Shown: piece by piece, positions 24,480-32,689 of the stretch
Layout: every line of letters begins with the position of its first letter
Position numbering within the stretch: the first letter of the stretch is position 1
Assembly: GCA_045578625.1 (NCBI GenBank)
Contig: JAZNKN010000023.1
Location: 1-45,808 of the forward strand
Source of the DNA: RGIG3009 sp045578625
Lineage (GTDB): Bacteria; Bacillota; Clostridia; Oscillospirales; Acutalibacteraceae
DNA: 45,808 nt
Direction of reading: 5' to 3'
Notes under the pieces: model-generated
What the model was told of the DNA's origin: nothing
Database searches by the model: none
What the model saw: only the letters and a program-made list of their open reading frames with translations
Made by a program: the position numbers and the translations under genes

Positions 24480-25883
24480 TTACTCCTTACCAGTCCAACA
24501 ATATGTACAGAACTTACACGCCGGAAGTCCGGTGGCCTCGATCATATCGTCCAGACGCTGATATTTCAGCGAGGTGAAATGCAGTTCCTTGCGGATCTCC
24601 TCCACCATATTGGCATATTCCGGCGTGTCGGGGTCGGTATACAGCGGCAGCTTCTCATCCGCCTTATCGCCCTCCAGACGCGCGATCGTCCGACGAGCAA
24701 TAAGATCCATCTCCGAGGTGGAACGCGAGAAATTGAGGTATTTACAGCTAAACATGATGGGCGGGCAAGCGGTGCGAATATGCACCTCTTTGGCACCGCT
24801 GTGATACAGGAACTCCGTGGTCTCGCGCATTTGCGTGCCGCGGACCAATGAGTCGTCGATCAAGATCAAGCTCTTGTCGCGGATCAATGTATCCACCGGG
24901 ATCAGCTTCATGTGAGCAATGAGGTTTCGCTGGCTCTGCTTTTGCGGCATAAAGGAGCGTGGCCACGTCGGCGTGTACTTAATAAAAGGGCGCGAAAACG
25001 GGATGCCCGTGCTGTTGGCATAGCCGATGGCGTGTGCGATACCGGAATCCGGAATACCCGCAACGCTGTCCGCCGCGACCTGATCGCGCTGTGCCAGCAT
25101 CGCACCGCATTGGCAGCGCATTTGCTCCACGTTGACGCCCTCATACGTCGAGGTCGGATAGCCGAAATACACCCACATAAAGGTGCAGATCTTCATTTCC
25201 TCGCGCGCCGGCAGCAACGTTGTCATCGAATCCGGTGTGATGAAAACCACCTCGCCGGGACCCAGTTCACGTTCCTGATCGTATCCCAGATTGAGGAATG
25301 CCGACGACTCAAAGGAAGCGCAACGCGCCCCCTCCTTTTGGCCGATAACGACCGGGGTGCGTCCCAGATAGTCGCGGGCTGCATACAAGCCGTCCGGCGT
25401 CAGGAGAAGCACAGACATCGAGCCTTCGATCATCGTCTGCGCGTAGCGAATGCCCTCTTCAAAGCTGTCTTTTTGATTGATGAGAGCGGCTGTCAGTTCG
25501 GTCGGATTGATATTGCCGCCGCTCATTTCCAAGAACTGTGAGGTACCGCCGTCAAACACCATTTTTACCAGTGCGGCGGCATTGTTGATGCGCCCGACGG
25601 TGGTGATGGCAAAACTGCCCAGATGTGACCGGACGATCAGAGGCTGCGGCTCGGTATCGGAGATGCAACCGATGCCGGAGGTTCCGTGCATCTCATCGAC
25701 GTCGCGCTCAAACTTGGTGCGGAACAGCGAATTTTCGATATTGTGAATGGCGCGGTCGAAGCCGGATTCCCCGTGCACCGCCATACCGCCGCGCTTGGTG
25801 CCAAGGTGCGAGTGATAGTCCGTGCCGAAAAACAAATCGAACACGCAATCCGTTTTTGAAACTACGCCGAAAAAACCGCCCAT
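24480..25883 (-). CDS. PurF-like phosphoribosyltransferase lacking the glutaminase nucleophile
   Basis: A 467-residue amidophosphoribosyltransferase homologue. True PurF opens with a nucleophilic Cys (CGVFG); here the start is MGGFFGVVSK, fixed by AAAGGAG nine bases upstream. The oxyanion motif N-G-N-L is replaced by VGRINN (97-102). The second half keeps CTFMWVYFGYPTS, PDSGIAHAIGYA, the PRPP loop LILIDDSLVRGTQ (339-351) and a Cys-rich tail CKFCTYC (456-462). It should bind a phosphoribosyl substrate but not hydrolyse glutamine. It is followed by a LysR gene, not by purine genes, so classical purF function is unlikely. Confidence 0.85.
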   Translation of the reverse strand: MGGFFGVVSKTDCVFDLFFGTDYHSHLGTKRGGMAVHGESGFDRAIHNIENSLFRTKFERDVDEMHGTSGIGCISDTEPQPLIVRSHLGSFAITTVGRINNAAALVKMVFDGGTSQFLEMSGGNINPTELTAALINQKDSFEEGIRYAQTMIEGSMSVLLLTPDGLYAARDYLGRTPVVIGQKEGARCASFESSAFLNLGYDQERELGPGEVVFITPDSMTTLLPAREEMKICTFMWVYFGYPTSTYEGVNVEQMRCQCGAMLAQRDQVAADSVAGIPDSGIAHAIGYANSTGIPFSRPFIKYTPTWPRSFMPQKQSQRNLIAHMKLIPVDTLIRDKSLILIDDSLVRGTQMRETTEFLYHSGAKEVHIRTACPPIMFSCKYLNFSRSTSEMDLIARRTIARLEGDKADEKLPLYTDPDTPEYANMVEEIRKELHFTSLKYQRLDDMIEATGLPACKFCTYCWTGKE

Positions 25884-26049
25884 TTGCCTTGTCTCCTTTG
25901 ATAACAAAAACTAATAGAGACATTTTAGCACACCCACTGCAAAATTTCCACTGTCTAATTCAAAAAAACATAAATTTTCTTTCCTTTTTCGTCAAAATCC
26001 TTTCGGAAAGCAAAAAAGCACTCCCTTCGCCTTTGTGTTTGTTTAACAG

Positions 26050-26078
26050 TTGACGAAAAGCGCGGAAAAGGGTATAAT
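26050..26078 (+). promoter_or_regulatory. Promoter of the nucleoside salvage operon
   Basis: -35 TTGACG (26050-26055), 17-bp spacer, -10 TATAAT (26073-26078), 36 bp before deoC. The rest of 25908-26049 is AT-rich and holds only a weak extended -10 (TGCTAAAAT, minus strand) for the PurF-like gene. Confidence 0.85.
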
Positions 26079-26113
26079 TAATGATGTACAAATTTACGGT
26101 GTGAGGTAGTTTT

Positions 26114-26803
26114 ATGGACATTCAAAAAATACTGTCTTACGTTGACCACACTCTCCTTTCGCAAAGCGCGACTTGGGAAGAGATCCGCACATTGCTGGAC
26201 GACGGCATCAAATACGCCTGCGCCTCCTGCTGCATTCCGGCCGGCTACGTCAAGCAAGCCAAGGAGTACGTTGATGACCGCCTCGCTATTTGCACGGTGA
26301 TCGGTTTCCCCAACGGTTACTCCACGACCGCCGTCAAGTGCTTTGAAGCGACGAACGCGGTCGAAAACGGCGCCGATGAGATCGATATGGTCATTAACAT
26401 CGGTTGGCTGAAGGATAAACAGTACACGCTGCTTCTTGAGGAGATCAAGGCCATCAAGGCGGCGTGTCAGGGAAAGCTGTTGAAGGTCATCATCGAGACC
26501 TGTCTGCTCACCGACGAGGAAAAGATCAAGATGTGCGAAATCGTTTCCGAGTCCGGCGCAGACTTTATCAAGACCTCGACCGGATTTTCCACCGCCGGTG
26601 CCACCCCCCGCGACGTTGAGCTCTTTGCACAGCACGTGGCTCCCCATCTTCGCATCAAGGCAGCCGGCGGTATTTCCTCTTTGGAGGATGCCGAAGCATT
26701 CATTGCTCTCGGCGCAACGCGACTTGGTACGAGCCGGATCGTCAAGATCGTAAAAGCTATGGAAAAGGGTGAAAATCATGACAAACAAGACACCTCATAT
26801 TGA
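26114..26803 (+). CDS. deoC: Deoxyribose-phosphate aldolase
   Basis: A 229-residue class I aldolase splitting 2-deoxyribose-5-phosphate into acetaldehyde and glyceraldehyde-3-phosphate, the end of deoxynucleoside catabolism. VDHTLL at the start, NGADEIDMVINIG (with Asp91), KVIIETCLL and the Schiff-base Lys153 in DFIKTSTGFS are all present, as is the phosphate site KAAGGISS. The acetaldehyde made here could be a substrate of the nearby AdhE. It is the first gene of a six-gene operon and overlaps deoD by 26 bp. Confidence 0.96.
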   Translation: MDIQKILSYVDHTLLSQSATWEEIRTLLDDGIKYACASCCIPAGYVKQAKEYVDDRLAICTVIGFPNGYSTTAVKCFEATNAVENGADEIDMVINIGWLKDKQYTLLLEEIKAIKAACQGKLLKVIIETCLLTDEEKIKMCEIVSESGADFIKTSTGFSTAGATPRDVELFAQHVAPHLRIKAAGGISSLEDAEAFIALGATRLGTSRIVKIVKAMEKGENHDKQDTSY

Positions 26804-27530
26804 TCTGAAGCAGCCCGATATCGGTTTCGGAAAGACCGTGCTGATGCCCGGTGACCCGCTCCGTGCGAAATACATTGCCGAAAACTTCCTGACCGACGCC
26901 GTTCTGGTAAACGGTGTTCGCGGTGTCAACGGCTACACCGGATACTACAAGGGCGTGAAGGTCTCAGTCATGGCGAGCGGTATGGGTATGCCGTCCATCG
27001 GCATTTATTCGTACGAGCTGTATAAATTCTTCGGTGTGCAGAATATCATCCGTGTGGGCTCGGCCGGTGCGATCAACGAAAAAGCCAAGGTGCGCGATAT
27101 TGTGGTGGGAATGGGCGCTTGCACGAACTCCAACTTCGCCTCCCAGTACGGTATGAACGGCACTGTCGCTCCGATCTGCGATTTTGAACTGTTGGACACA
27201 GCCAATCGGATCGCCAAGGAAAAGGGGCTGAACATTCACATCGGCAATCTGTACTCCTCTGACACCTTTTACGATGACTCCTTCCCCTCCTCGCGTTGGG
27301 GCAAGATGGGTTGTCTTGCGGTCGAAATGGAGGCTGCGGCGCTGTACTGCACCGCCATGCGTTACGGTATGCGTGCGTTGGCGATCTGCACCATTTCCGA
27401 CATCCTCTATCCCCCGTTTACAGCGTTGGATGCGCAGGCGCGGGAGCAGACCTTTACCCAAATGATGGAGCTGGCGCTCGACTGCGCTGTTGAATACGAG
27501 AACCTGCCTCTGCTGGAAGCGAAAGAATAA
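26778..27530 (+). CDS. deoD: Purine nucleoside phosphorylase, DeoD type
   Basis: This 250-residue hexameric-type phosphorylase splits purine (deoxy)nucleosides into base and (deoxy)ribose-1-phosphate. Signatures: MPGDPLRAKYIAE near the N-terminus, RVGSAGAIN for phosphate, VEMEAAALY for ribose, and the base-site Asp in ICTISDIL. The ATG at 26778 is preferred to an in-frame GTG nine bases upstream, since AAAGGG then lies at a usable distance. It overlaps deoC and is followed by a pyrimidine counterpart. Confidence 0.95.
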   Translation: MTNKTPHIDLKQPDIGFGKTVLMPGDPLRAKYIAENFLTDAVLVNGVRGVNGYTGYYKGVKVSVMASGMGMPSIGIYSYELYKFFGVQNIIRVGSAGAINEKAKVRDIVVGMGACTNSNFASQYGMNGTVAPICDFELLDTANRIAKEKGLNIHIGNLYSSDTFYDDSFPSSRWGKMGCLAVEMEAAALYCTAMRYGMRALAICTISDILYPPFTALDAQAREQTFTQMMELALDCAVEYENLPLLEAKE

Positions 27531-27555
27531 CGACTACCGTAAATGAGGTGTGACC

Positions 27556-28305
27556 ATGCAATATCATATTCATCTTTCGGAAGAACACGGCGCGCGCTAT
27601 GCCATTATTCCCGGCGATCCCGGCAGAGTGGAAAAGATCGCCGCATTTCTGGATGACGCACATCAGGTTGGCTGTAACCGTGAGTACAACTCCTATCTGG
27701 GGTATCTCGACGGCGAAAAGGTACTGGTAGTCTCTACCGGTATCGGTGGCCCCTCCTGCGCGATCTGCGTGGAGGAGCTCGCCAAGATCGGTGTGGACAC
27801 CTTTATCCGCGTAGGCACCTGCGGCGGTATGCAGCCCGAGGTCGCCCCCGGCGACGTGGTGATTGCTACCGGTGCGATCCGTATGGACGGAACGAGCAAG
27901 GAGTATATGCCGATCGAATTCCCCGCTGTGGCGGATTTTCAGGTGACCAATGCGCTGTATCAAGCTGCAGAACAACTCGACTATCCGAATCACGTCGGTG
28001 TCGTTCAAGCAAAAGACAGCTTTTACGGCCAGCACTCTCCCGAAAGCATGCCGATCTCCTCAGAACTGCTTGCCAAGTGGGAAGCGTGGAAGCGCGGCGG
28101 CTGTCTGGCCTCCGAAATGGAGGGTGCTACGCTGTTTATCGTGAGCGCAGTACGCAAGCTACGCGCCGGCGCGGTATTTCACTGCGTCTGGAACCAAGAG
28201 ATCGCTAAGACCGCGATGCCCAAGGATCGCAAAGAGGACACCTCTGCGGCCATTAAAACGGCGGTTGAGGCGCTCCGCATCCTCATCAAGCAAGATAAGA
28301 AATAA
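27556..28305 (+). CDS. udp: Uridine phosphorylase family protein
   Basis: A 249-residue nucleoside phosphorylase of the NP-I family. IIPGDPGRVEKIA, RVGTCGGMQ (phosphate site), KDSFYGQHSPESMP (pyrimidine-type specificity loop) and SEMEGATLFIV match uridine phosphorylases. It would turn uridine or deoxyuridine into uracil and the sugar-1-phosphate. The start ATG at 27556 follows GAGGTG; a GTG six bases earlier overlaps that site. A related purine specificity cannot be fully excluded. Confidence 0.9.
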   Translation: MQYHIHLSEEHGARYAIIPGDPGRVEKIAAFLDDAHQVGCNREYNSYLGYLDGEKVLVVSTGIGGPSCAICVEELAKIGVDTFIRVGTCGGMQPEVAPGDVVIATGAIRMDGTSKEYMPIEFPAVADFQVTNALYQAAEQLDYPNHVGVVQAKDSFYGQHSPESMPISSELLAKWEAWKRGGCLASEMEGATLFIVSAVRKLRAGAVFHCVWNQEIAKTAMPKDRKEDTSAAIKTAVEALRILIKQDKK

Positions 28306-28317
28306 GGGATTTACGCT

Positions 28318-29259
28318 ATGTTTGAAGCCATATTGGACTGTATAAAAGAATACAATACCATCATCATCCACCGACACAGCCGTCCCGACGGAGACGCGAT
28401 GGGAAGTCAGTTGGGCCTGAAGCACATTATTCTGGAGAATTTTGCTGACAAGACGGTGTACGTCGTCGGTGACACCTCCCGCTTCTTTGAGTTTATGGCG
28501 GATTCTGCGATGGATACCATCCCTGACAGCGCGTACAACAGCGCATTGGCGATCCTGTTGGACTCCGCCACGCCCGCGCTTATCAGCGATGCTCGGTATT
28601 CGCTCGCGGCGCGCACTGCCCGCATCGATCACCACATTTACTGCGAGACCTTTACCGACGTTGAGGTGATCGACACCGGCTTTGAAAGCTGCTGCGGTAT
28701 GATCGCGGCGTTTGCGGTGGAGTGTGGATTGCGTCTCAACACCGCGGCGGCCACCGCCTTGTACACGGGTATGGTCACCGATTCCGGTCGTTTTCGCTAT
28801 GACAGCACGACGGCGCAAACCTTCCGTCTGGCCGCTGCATTGATGGATGCCGGTATCGACACCAACGAGCTGTATTGCAATCTGTATGCCGACGATTATA
28901 AGAGCAAGCTGCTCAAAGCGAAATTCACATTGAAGATCCGCTTCACCCCCAACAACGTGGCGTACATCTACACCACCAAGGAGGAGCTTGCCGAGCTGGG
29001 CGTTGACGCGTTTTCCATATCGCGCGGCATGGTGGGTACCATGGCTGATATGAAGGGCGTGAGCATTTGGGTGAACTTCACCGAAAGCGACAGCACCGTG
29101 TTGTGCGAGCTGCGCTCCAATCGGTTTAACATCAACCCCGTTGCCGTCAAATACGGCGGCGGCGGTCATCAAAAAGCAAGTGGAGCGTCGGTGGCTGACT
29201 ACGACACCGCTATGGCGATGCTGAACGATCTGGATGCCCTGCAAGGAGGACTGTCATGA
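28318..29259 (+). CDS. DHH-family phosphoesterase, NrnA-like (first copy)
   Basis: A 313-residue DHH/DHHA1 protein of the NrnA type, which degrades very short oligonucleotides (and pAp) to mononucleotides with Mn2+. Motifs: RHSRPDGDAMGSQ (I), LLDSATPAL (II), the name-giving IDHHI (III), GMVTDSGRFRY (IV) and the DHHA1 substrate loop GGGGHQKASGA near the C-terminus. It overlaps the next gene, a paralogue, by four bases. Placement among nucleoside catabolic genes supports breakdown of imported or recycled oligonucleotides. Confidence 0.9.
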   Translation: MFEAILDCIKEYNTIIIHRHSRPDGDAMGSQLGLKHIILENFADKTVYVVGDTSRFFEFMADSAMDTIPDSAYNSALAILLDSATPALISDARYSLAARTARIDHHIYCETFTDVEVIDTGFESCCGMIAAFAVECGLRLNTAAATALYTGMVTDSGRFRYDSTTAQTFRLAAALMDAGIDTNELYCNLYADDYKSKLLKAKFTLKIRFTPNNVAYIYTTKEELAELGVDAFSISRGMVGTMADMKGVSIWVNFTESDSTVLCELRSNRFNINPVAVKYGGGGHQKASGASVADYDTAMAMLNDLDALQGGLS

Positions 29260-30242
29260 ACCGCGCCGTAAAAGAGCAGATACTGCAAGCGATCCACCGC
29301 TACGACACCGTTATGCTGTTTCGCCACATTCGGAATGACGGTGACTGTGTCGGTGCCACCAAGGGCTTGAAGCGTATCCTGCAGCTCACCTTCCCCGAAA
29401 AGACGATCCTTCTCATCGATACCGAAGCGTCGGACTATCTGGAATTCTTAGGACCGGATGACGGCGAGGTTTCGGACGAGATATATGCCAATGCGCTCGG
29501 CATTGTGATCGACACCGCCTCTGAGGCACGTATATCCAACAAGAAATACCTTCTGTGCAAGGAGCTCATCAAGATCGATCACCATATTCCGTTGGAGAAC
29601 TACGGTGACATCATCTGGGTCGAGGAGGAGCGTTCCTCGGCGTGCGAGATGATCGCTGACTTCTATGCGACCTTCCGTGACATTCTGAAGATCGACAGCG
29701 AAGCCGCCACCTACATTTATACCGGTATGGTGACCGATTCCGGCCGCTTCAAGTACGAGGGCGTTACCGGCGATACGCTGCGGAATGCCGCGATACTGTT
29801 AGACGTTGGCATTGATACGCAAACGCTGTATGCACACCTGTATCTGGACGATTACGACTATTTGAAATTCAAGGCGCATATCTATCAGAAAATGCAGATC
29901 ACCGAAAACGGTGTAGCGTACATCCACGTTGACAAAGCCATGCGGGATACGTTCGGCTTGTCCTTGGAGCAGGCCAGTGCCTGCGTTAATAATTTGGATT
30001 CTATCCGCGGTGCGATCTGTTGGATGGCGTTCATTGAAAACGACGATGCTGAGCAGTCGATCCGCGTGCGTCTGCGCTCGCGTTTCGTGCAGATCAACCC
30101 CATTGCCGAAAAGTATCACGGCGGCGGCCACGCCTGCGCCTGCGGTGCCACGGTGTATAGCAAGGAAGAAATGCAAGCGCTGTTAAACGACGCAGATGCA
30201 TTCGTAAAAGACTATAAACAAACACACGAGGATTGGTTATGA
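29256..30242 (+). CDS. DHH-family phosphoesterase, NrnA-like (second copy)
   Basis: A 328-residue paralogue of the preceding gene with the same domains: RHIRNDGDCVGAT (motif I, with Asn for the usual Pro), VIDTASEAR, KIDHHIPLENYGD, GMVTDSGRFKYEG and GGGHACACGATV. All metal ligands appear intact, so both copies should be active; the divergent residues around motifs I and III hint at different substrates (for example oligo-DNA, oligo-RNA, pAp or a cyclic dinucleotide product). AAGGAGG precedes its ATG, which overlaps the stop of the first copy. Confidence 0.9.
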   Translation: MNRAVKEQILQAIHRYDTVMLFRHIRNDGDCVGATKGLKRILQLTFPEKTILLIDTEASDYLEFLGPDDGEVSDEIYANALGIVIDTASEARISNKKYLLCKELIKIDHHIPLENYGDIIWVEEERSSACEMIADFYATFRDILKIDSEAATYIYTGMVTDSGRFKYEGVTGDTLRNAAILLDVGIDTQTLYAHLYLDDYDYLKFKAHIYQKMQITENGVAYIHVDKAMRDTFGLSLEQASACVNNLDSIRGAICWMAFIENDDAEQSIRVRLRSRFVQINPIAEKYHGGGHACACGATVYSKEEMQALLNDADAFVKDYKQTHEDWL

Positions 30243-30952
30243 GAATTCTGATCACAAATGATGACAGCGTCAGTGCTGAGCAGCTGTTGCCACTGATCCG
30301 TTGGTTCCGTCGGTTGGGCGAAGTCACCGTGGTCGTCCCTCGCTTTGAGCAAAGCGGTAAAAGTCACGGTATCGAGTTCCACGTTCCCTTCAAGGTGGAA
30401 CAGCTGCAGCTTGATCCCGAGACCTGCGTTTACGCGGTCGACTCCACCCCTGCCGATTGCGTGCGGTATGCCATTCTCGGCATGGAGCTTCCGTTTGATC
30501 TGGTGATCTCGGGCATCAACCGCGGCTTTAACATCGGCGGCGATATTCTGTATTCCGGCACGGTCGCGGCAGTACGCGAAGCGGCACTGCTCGGCGTTCC
30601 CGCCATCGCCTTGTCTACCAGTCCGGAATACTATGGCGAGGCCATCTCACACCTACAAGAGATCTGGGACTATCTCGAAGAACATAAGCTGATGGATATC
30701 CACAGCACCTACAACATCAATATCCCCCCTGCCCCGCAGGGCATCCGCATCACGCGTCAAGGCGGTCCTTACTATTCCGACACCTTTGATGACGTTGGCG
30801 ACGGATTTTATCAGGCACACGGGAAATGCGTTTTTGGCTTTCGAGACGATCCCACGCTCGATACCGAAAGCGTGATGTCCGGCTTCATATCCATCATGCC
30901 GCTGACCATTGATATGACCGATCACGATATTTACACCAAATTGACTACTTGA
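30239..30952 (+). CDS. surE: 5'/3'-nucleotidase SurE
   Basis: This 237-residue SurE enzyme dephosphorylates nucleoside monophosphates. The metal site is N-terminal (ILITNDDS) with Ser in QSGKSH and Asn in SGINRGFNIGGDILYSGTV, the family signature. It starts at an ATG overlapping the stop of the second DHH gene (ATGA), with GAGG seven bases upstream; a TTG six bases earlier is less likely. As last gene of the operon it supplies nucleosides for the two phosphorylases encoded upstream. Confidence 0.93.
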   Translation: MRILITNDDSVSAEQLLPLIRWFRRLGEVTVVVPRFEQSGKSHGIEFHVPFKVEQLQLDPETCVYAVDSTPADCVRYAILGMELPFDLVISGINRGFNIGGDILYSGTVAAVREAALLGVPAIALSTSPEYYGEAISHLQEIWDYLEEHKLMDIHSTYNINIPPAPQGIRITRQGGPYYSDTFDDVGDGFYQAHGKCVFGFRDDPTLDTESVMSGFISIMPLTIDMTDHDIYTKLTT

Positions 30953-30957
30953 TAAGG

Positions 30958-30985
30958 AACACCCCCACGTTGTGGGGGTGTTTTC
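30958..30985 (+). terminator. Terminator of the salvage operon
   Basis: AACACCCCCAC pairs with GTGGGGGTGTT across a three-base loop, followed by TTCC. It lies five bases past surE. Confidence 0.85.
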
Positions 30986-30997
30986 CGTTTTGTGTAA

Positions 30998-31034
30998 AAG
31001 AAAAACAGCAGTGGATCTCCACTGCTGTTTTTTG
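30998..31034 (-). terminator. Terminator of the OB-fold/ABC operon
   Basis: AAACAGCAGTGGA pairs with TCCACTGCTGTTT across a two-base loop, with T-rich tails on both strands. It faces the salvage operon terminator. Confidence 0.85.
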
Positions 31035-31051
31035 GGCTATGTGCTATCAGA

Positions 31052-32668
31052 TCAGGCGCGAACCTTCTTGGTTACTACCAGAGCAGCAGCCGCCAGGATC
31101 ATCGCCAGGATCGGCAGATAGAGGCTTGTCGCATCGCCGGTAGCCGGGATCTCGATCTTGTCGCCATCGTTGTCTGCATCCTTGTCGGAATCGTCGTCCG
31201 CACCGGTATCCGTATCAGTATCAGTATCGGTGTCAGTATCAGTATCGGTATCAGTATCCGTATCCGTATCGGTGTCCGTATCCGTATCGGTATCCTGACC
31301 CGGAACGACGCTCTTCAGAGTGCAACCGGAGGTGAACTCGATCGTGCCGTTGTAGTTGGTGATAGTACCGGCAACAGTGATGGTGTCGCCCACCTTCAAC
31401 GCATCGGCGCCTTCACCCTTCAGGCGATACACAAGCAGCTCTTTCGCACCGTCAGTGCCTTCCACGGAGATGGTCACGGTAATGTTTTTGTAGCCCTCAT
31501 CGTAAGGAGTGTCGATCTTGGTGATCTTACCGGTGAGAGTCGCCTCATACGGCAAGGAAGCACCGGTCTCGAGAGCGAACGCAGCATCCACGATCTCCTT
31601 AGGATCTTCGGGAGCCACAGGAGCCTGGTTCTGGCCCTTTTCGATCGCATCCAGCGAACCGTTGACCAGTTCGATGGTGCCGTTGTAGTTCTTCAGCGTA
31701 CCGGTGGTGGTGATAGTATCGCCAACCGCCAGCGTGTCAGCGCCGGTGCCCTTGAGACGGAAAACCAGGATCGGCTTCGCGGCGTCAGCACCTTCGACGG
31801 TGATAACGACCGAGATGTTCTCATACTCTGAGCTGTATGGAGAGTCGATCTTGGTGATCTCACCCTTCAGGGTGGCCTTGTAGGGCAGTTCCTTGCCGGA
31901 CTCCAGAGCATACGCTGCATCCACAATATCCTTCACATCGGTCAGAACAACGTAGTTCAGAGCGGGACGGAACATCTGAACCGTGCCGTTGTAGTTCTGG
32001 AAGGTGCCGGTCACGGAAATGGTATCGCCGACAACAACCGCCTCCGCGCTGTCGACCGGCAGATACTTCAGCTGAACGGTCTTCAGACCATCAGTGCCTT
32101 CCATGGTGGCATTGACGGTCATGTTGCCGTGCTGCTCGCTGTAAGCACCGGTGATCTCGGTGACCTTAGCGGTCATGGTCGCCTGATAGGACAGACTCTT
32201 GCCGCTTTCCAGAGCGAAGGCCGCATCAACGATCTCCTTGGGATCGTCGGGAACTTCGACCGCGGTCGTAGACTTGACAACTGCTGTCATCAGGGAGCCA
32301 GCGCCGAACTGAACGTTTTCATAGTACTTGGTCAGTTTGCCCACCACGGTGATCGTATCACCGACAGCCAGATCGGCCAGATCGGTGAGCTTCGACTCCT
32401 CCGCCGTCAGACGGTAGCACTTCAGTGCCGTACCGTCAACGTCGATGGTCACAGTGATGTTCTTGTAATAACTTGAATACGCTTCGTTGATCGCCGTGAT
32501 CTCACCGGTGATGGTGGACTCATAGGACAGGGACTGGCCACTTTCCAGTGCTGCCGCTGCTGCGATGTCCTCTGCCGGGGTACCTGCGAATGCGCCGAAT
32601 GCCATAACCGACAACAGCATGCACACGCAAGCAAGAAGGGTAACTAACTTTTTGCCATGCGATTTCAT
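31052..32668 (-). CDS. Sortase-anchored surface protein with four OB-fold-like repeats
   Basis: A 538-residue exported protein: signal peptide (1-29); four repeats of about 100 residues (32-131, 141-242, 244-341, 354-454), each with the pattern IVDAA.ALE.G..LPY.ATL.G, KNITVTI, YRLKG.GAD.L.VGDTIT and NYNGTIEF; a Thr-Asp dipeptide tract (about 459-490); and a C-terminal anchor with IPATG (507-511), a hydrophobic helix and KKVRA. Repeats of this type resemble the OB folds of YhcR-like nucleases. Binding of nucleic acid or a glycan is possible. AAGGAGG precedes the start. It is the last gene of the operon. Confidence 0.85.
   Translation of the reverse strand: MKSHGKKLVTLLACVCMLLSVMAFGAFAGTPAEDIAAAAALESGQSLSYESTITGEITAINEAYSSYYKNITVTIDVDGTALKCYRLTAEESKLTDLADLAVGDTITVVGKLTKYYENVQFGAGSLMTAVVKSTTAVEVPDDPKEIVDAAFALESGKSLSYQATMTAKVTEITGAYSEQHGNMTVNATMEGTDGLKTVQLKYLPVDSAEAVVVGDTISVTGTFQNYNGTVQMFRPALNYVVLTDVKDIVDAAYALESGKELPYKATLKGEITKIDSPYSSEYENISVVITVEGADAAKPILVFRLKGTGADTLAVGDTITTTGTLKNYNGTIELVNGSLDAIEKGQNQAPVAPEDPKEIVDAAFALETGASLPYEATLTGKITKIDTPYDEGYKNITVTISVEGTDGAKELLVYRLKGEGADALKVGDTITVAGTITNYNGTIEFTSGCTLKSVVPGQDTDTDTDTDTDTDTDTDTDTDTDTDTDTDTGADDDSDKDADNDGDKIEIPATGDATSLYLPILAMILAAAALVVTKKVRA
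31206..31295. repeat. Hexanucleotide repeat encoding Thr-Asp dipeptides
   Basis: About fifteen units of GTATCN/GTGTCN stand in tandem within the preceding gene and encode the TD linker between the OB-fold repeats and the wall anchor. Length variation by slippage is likely; third positions vary (A, C, G), so the tract is not freshly expanded. Confidence 0.85.
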
Positions 32669-32689
32669 CTTGGGTTCCTCCTTAATATT

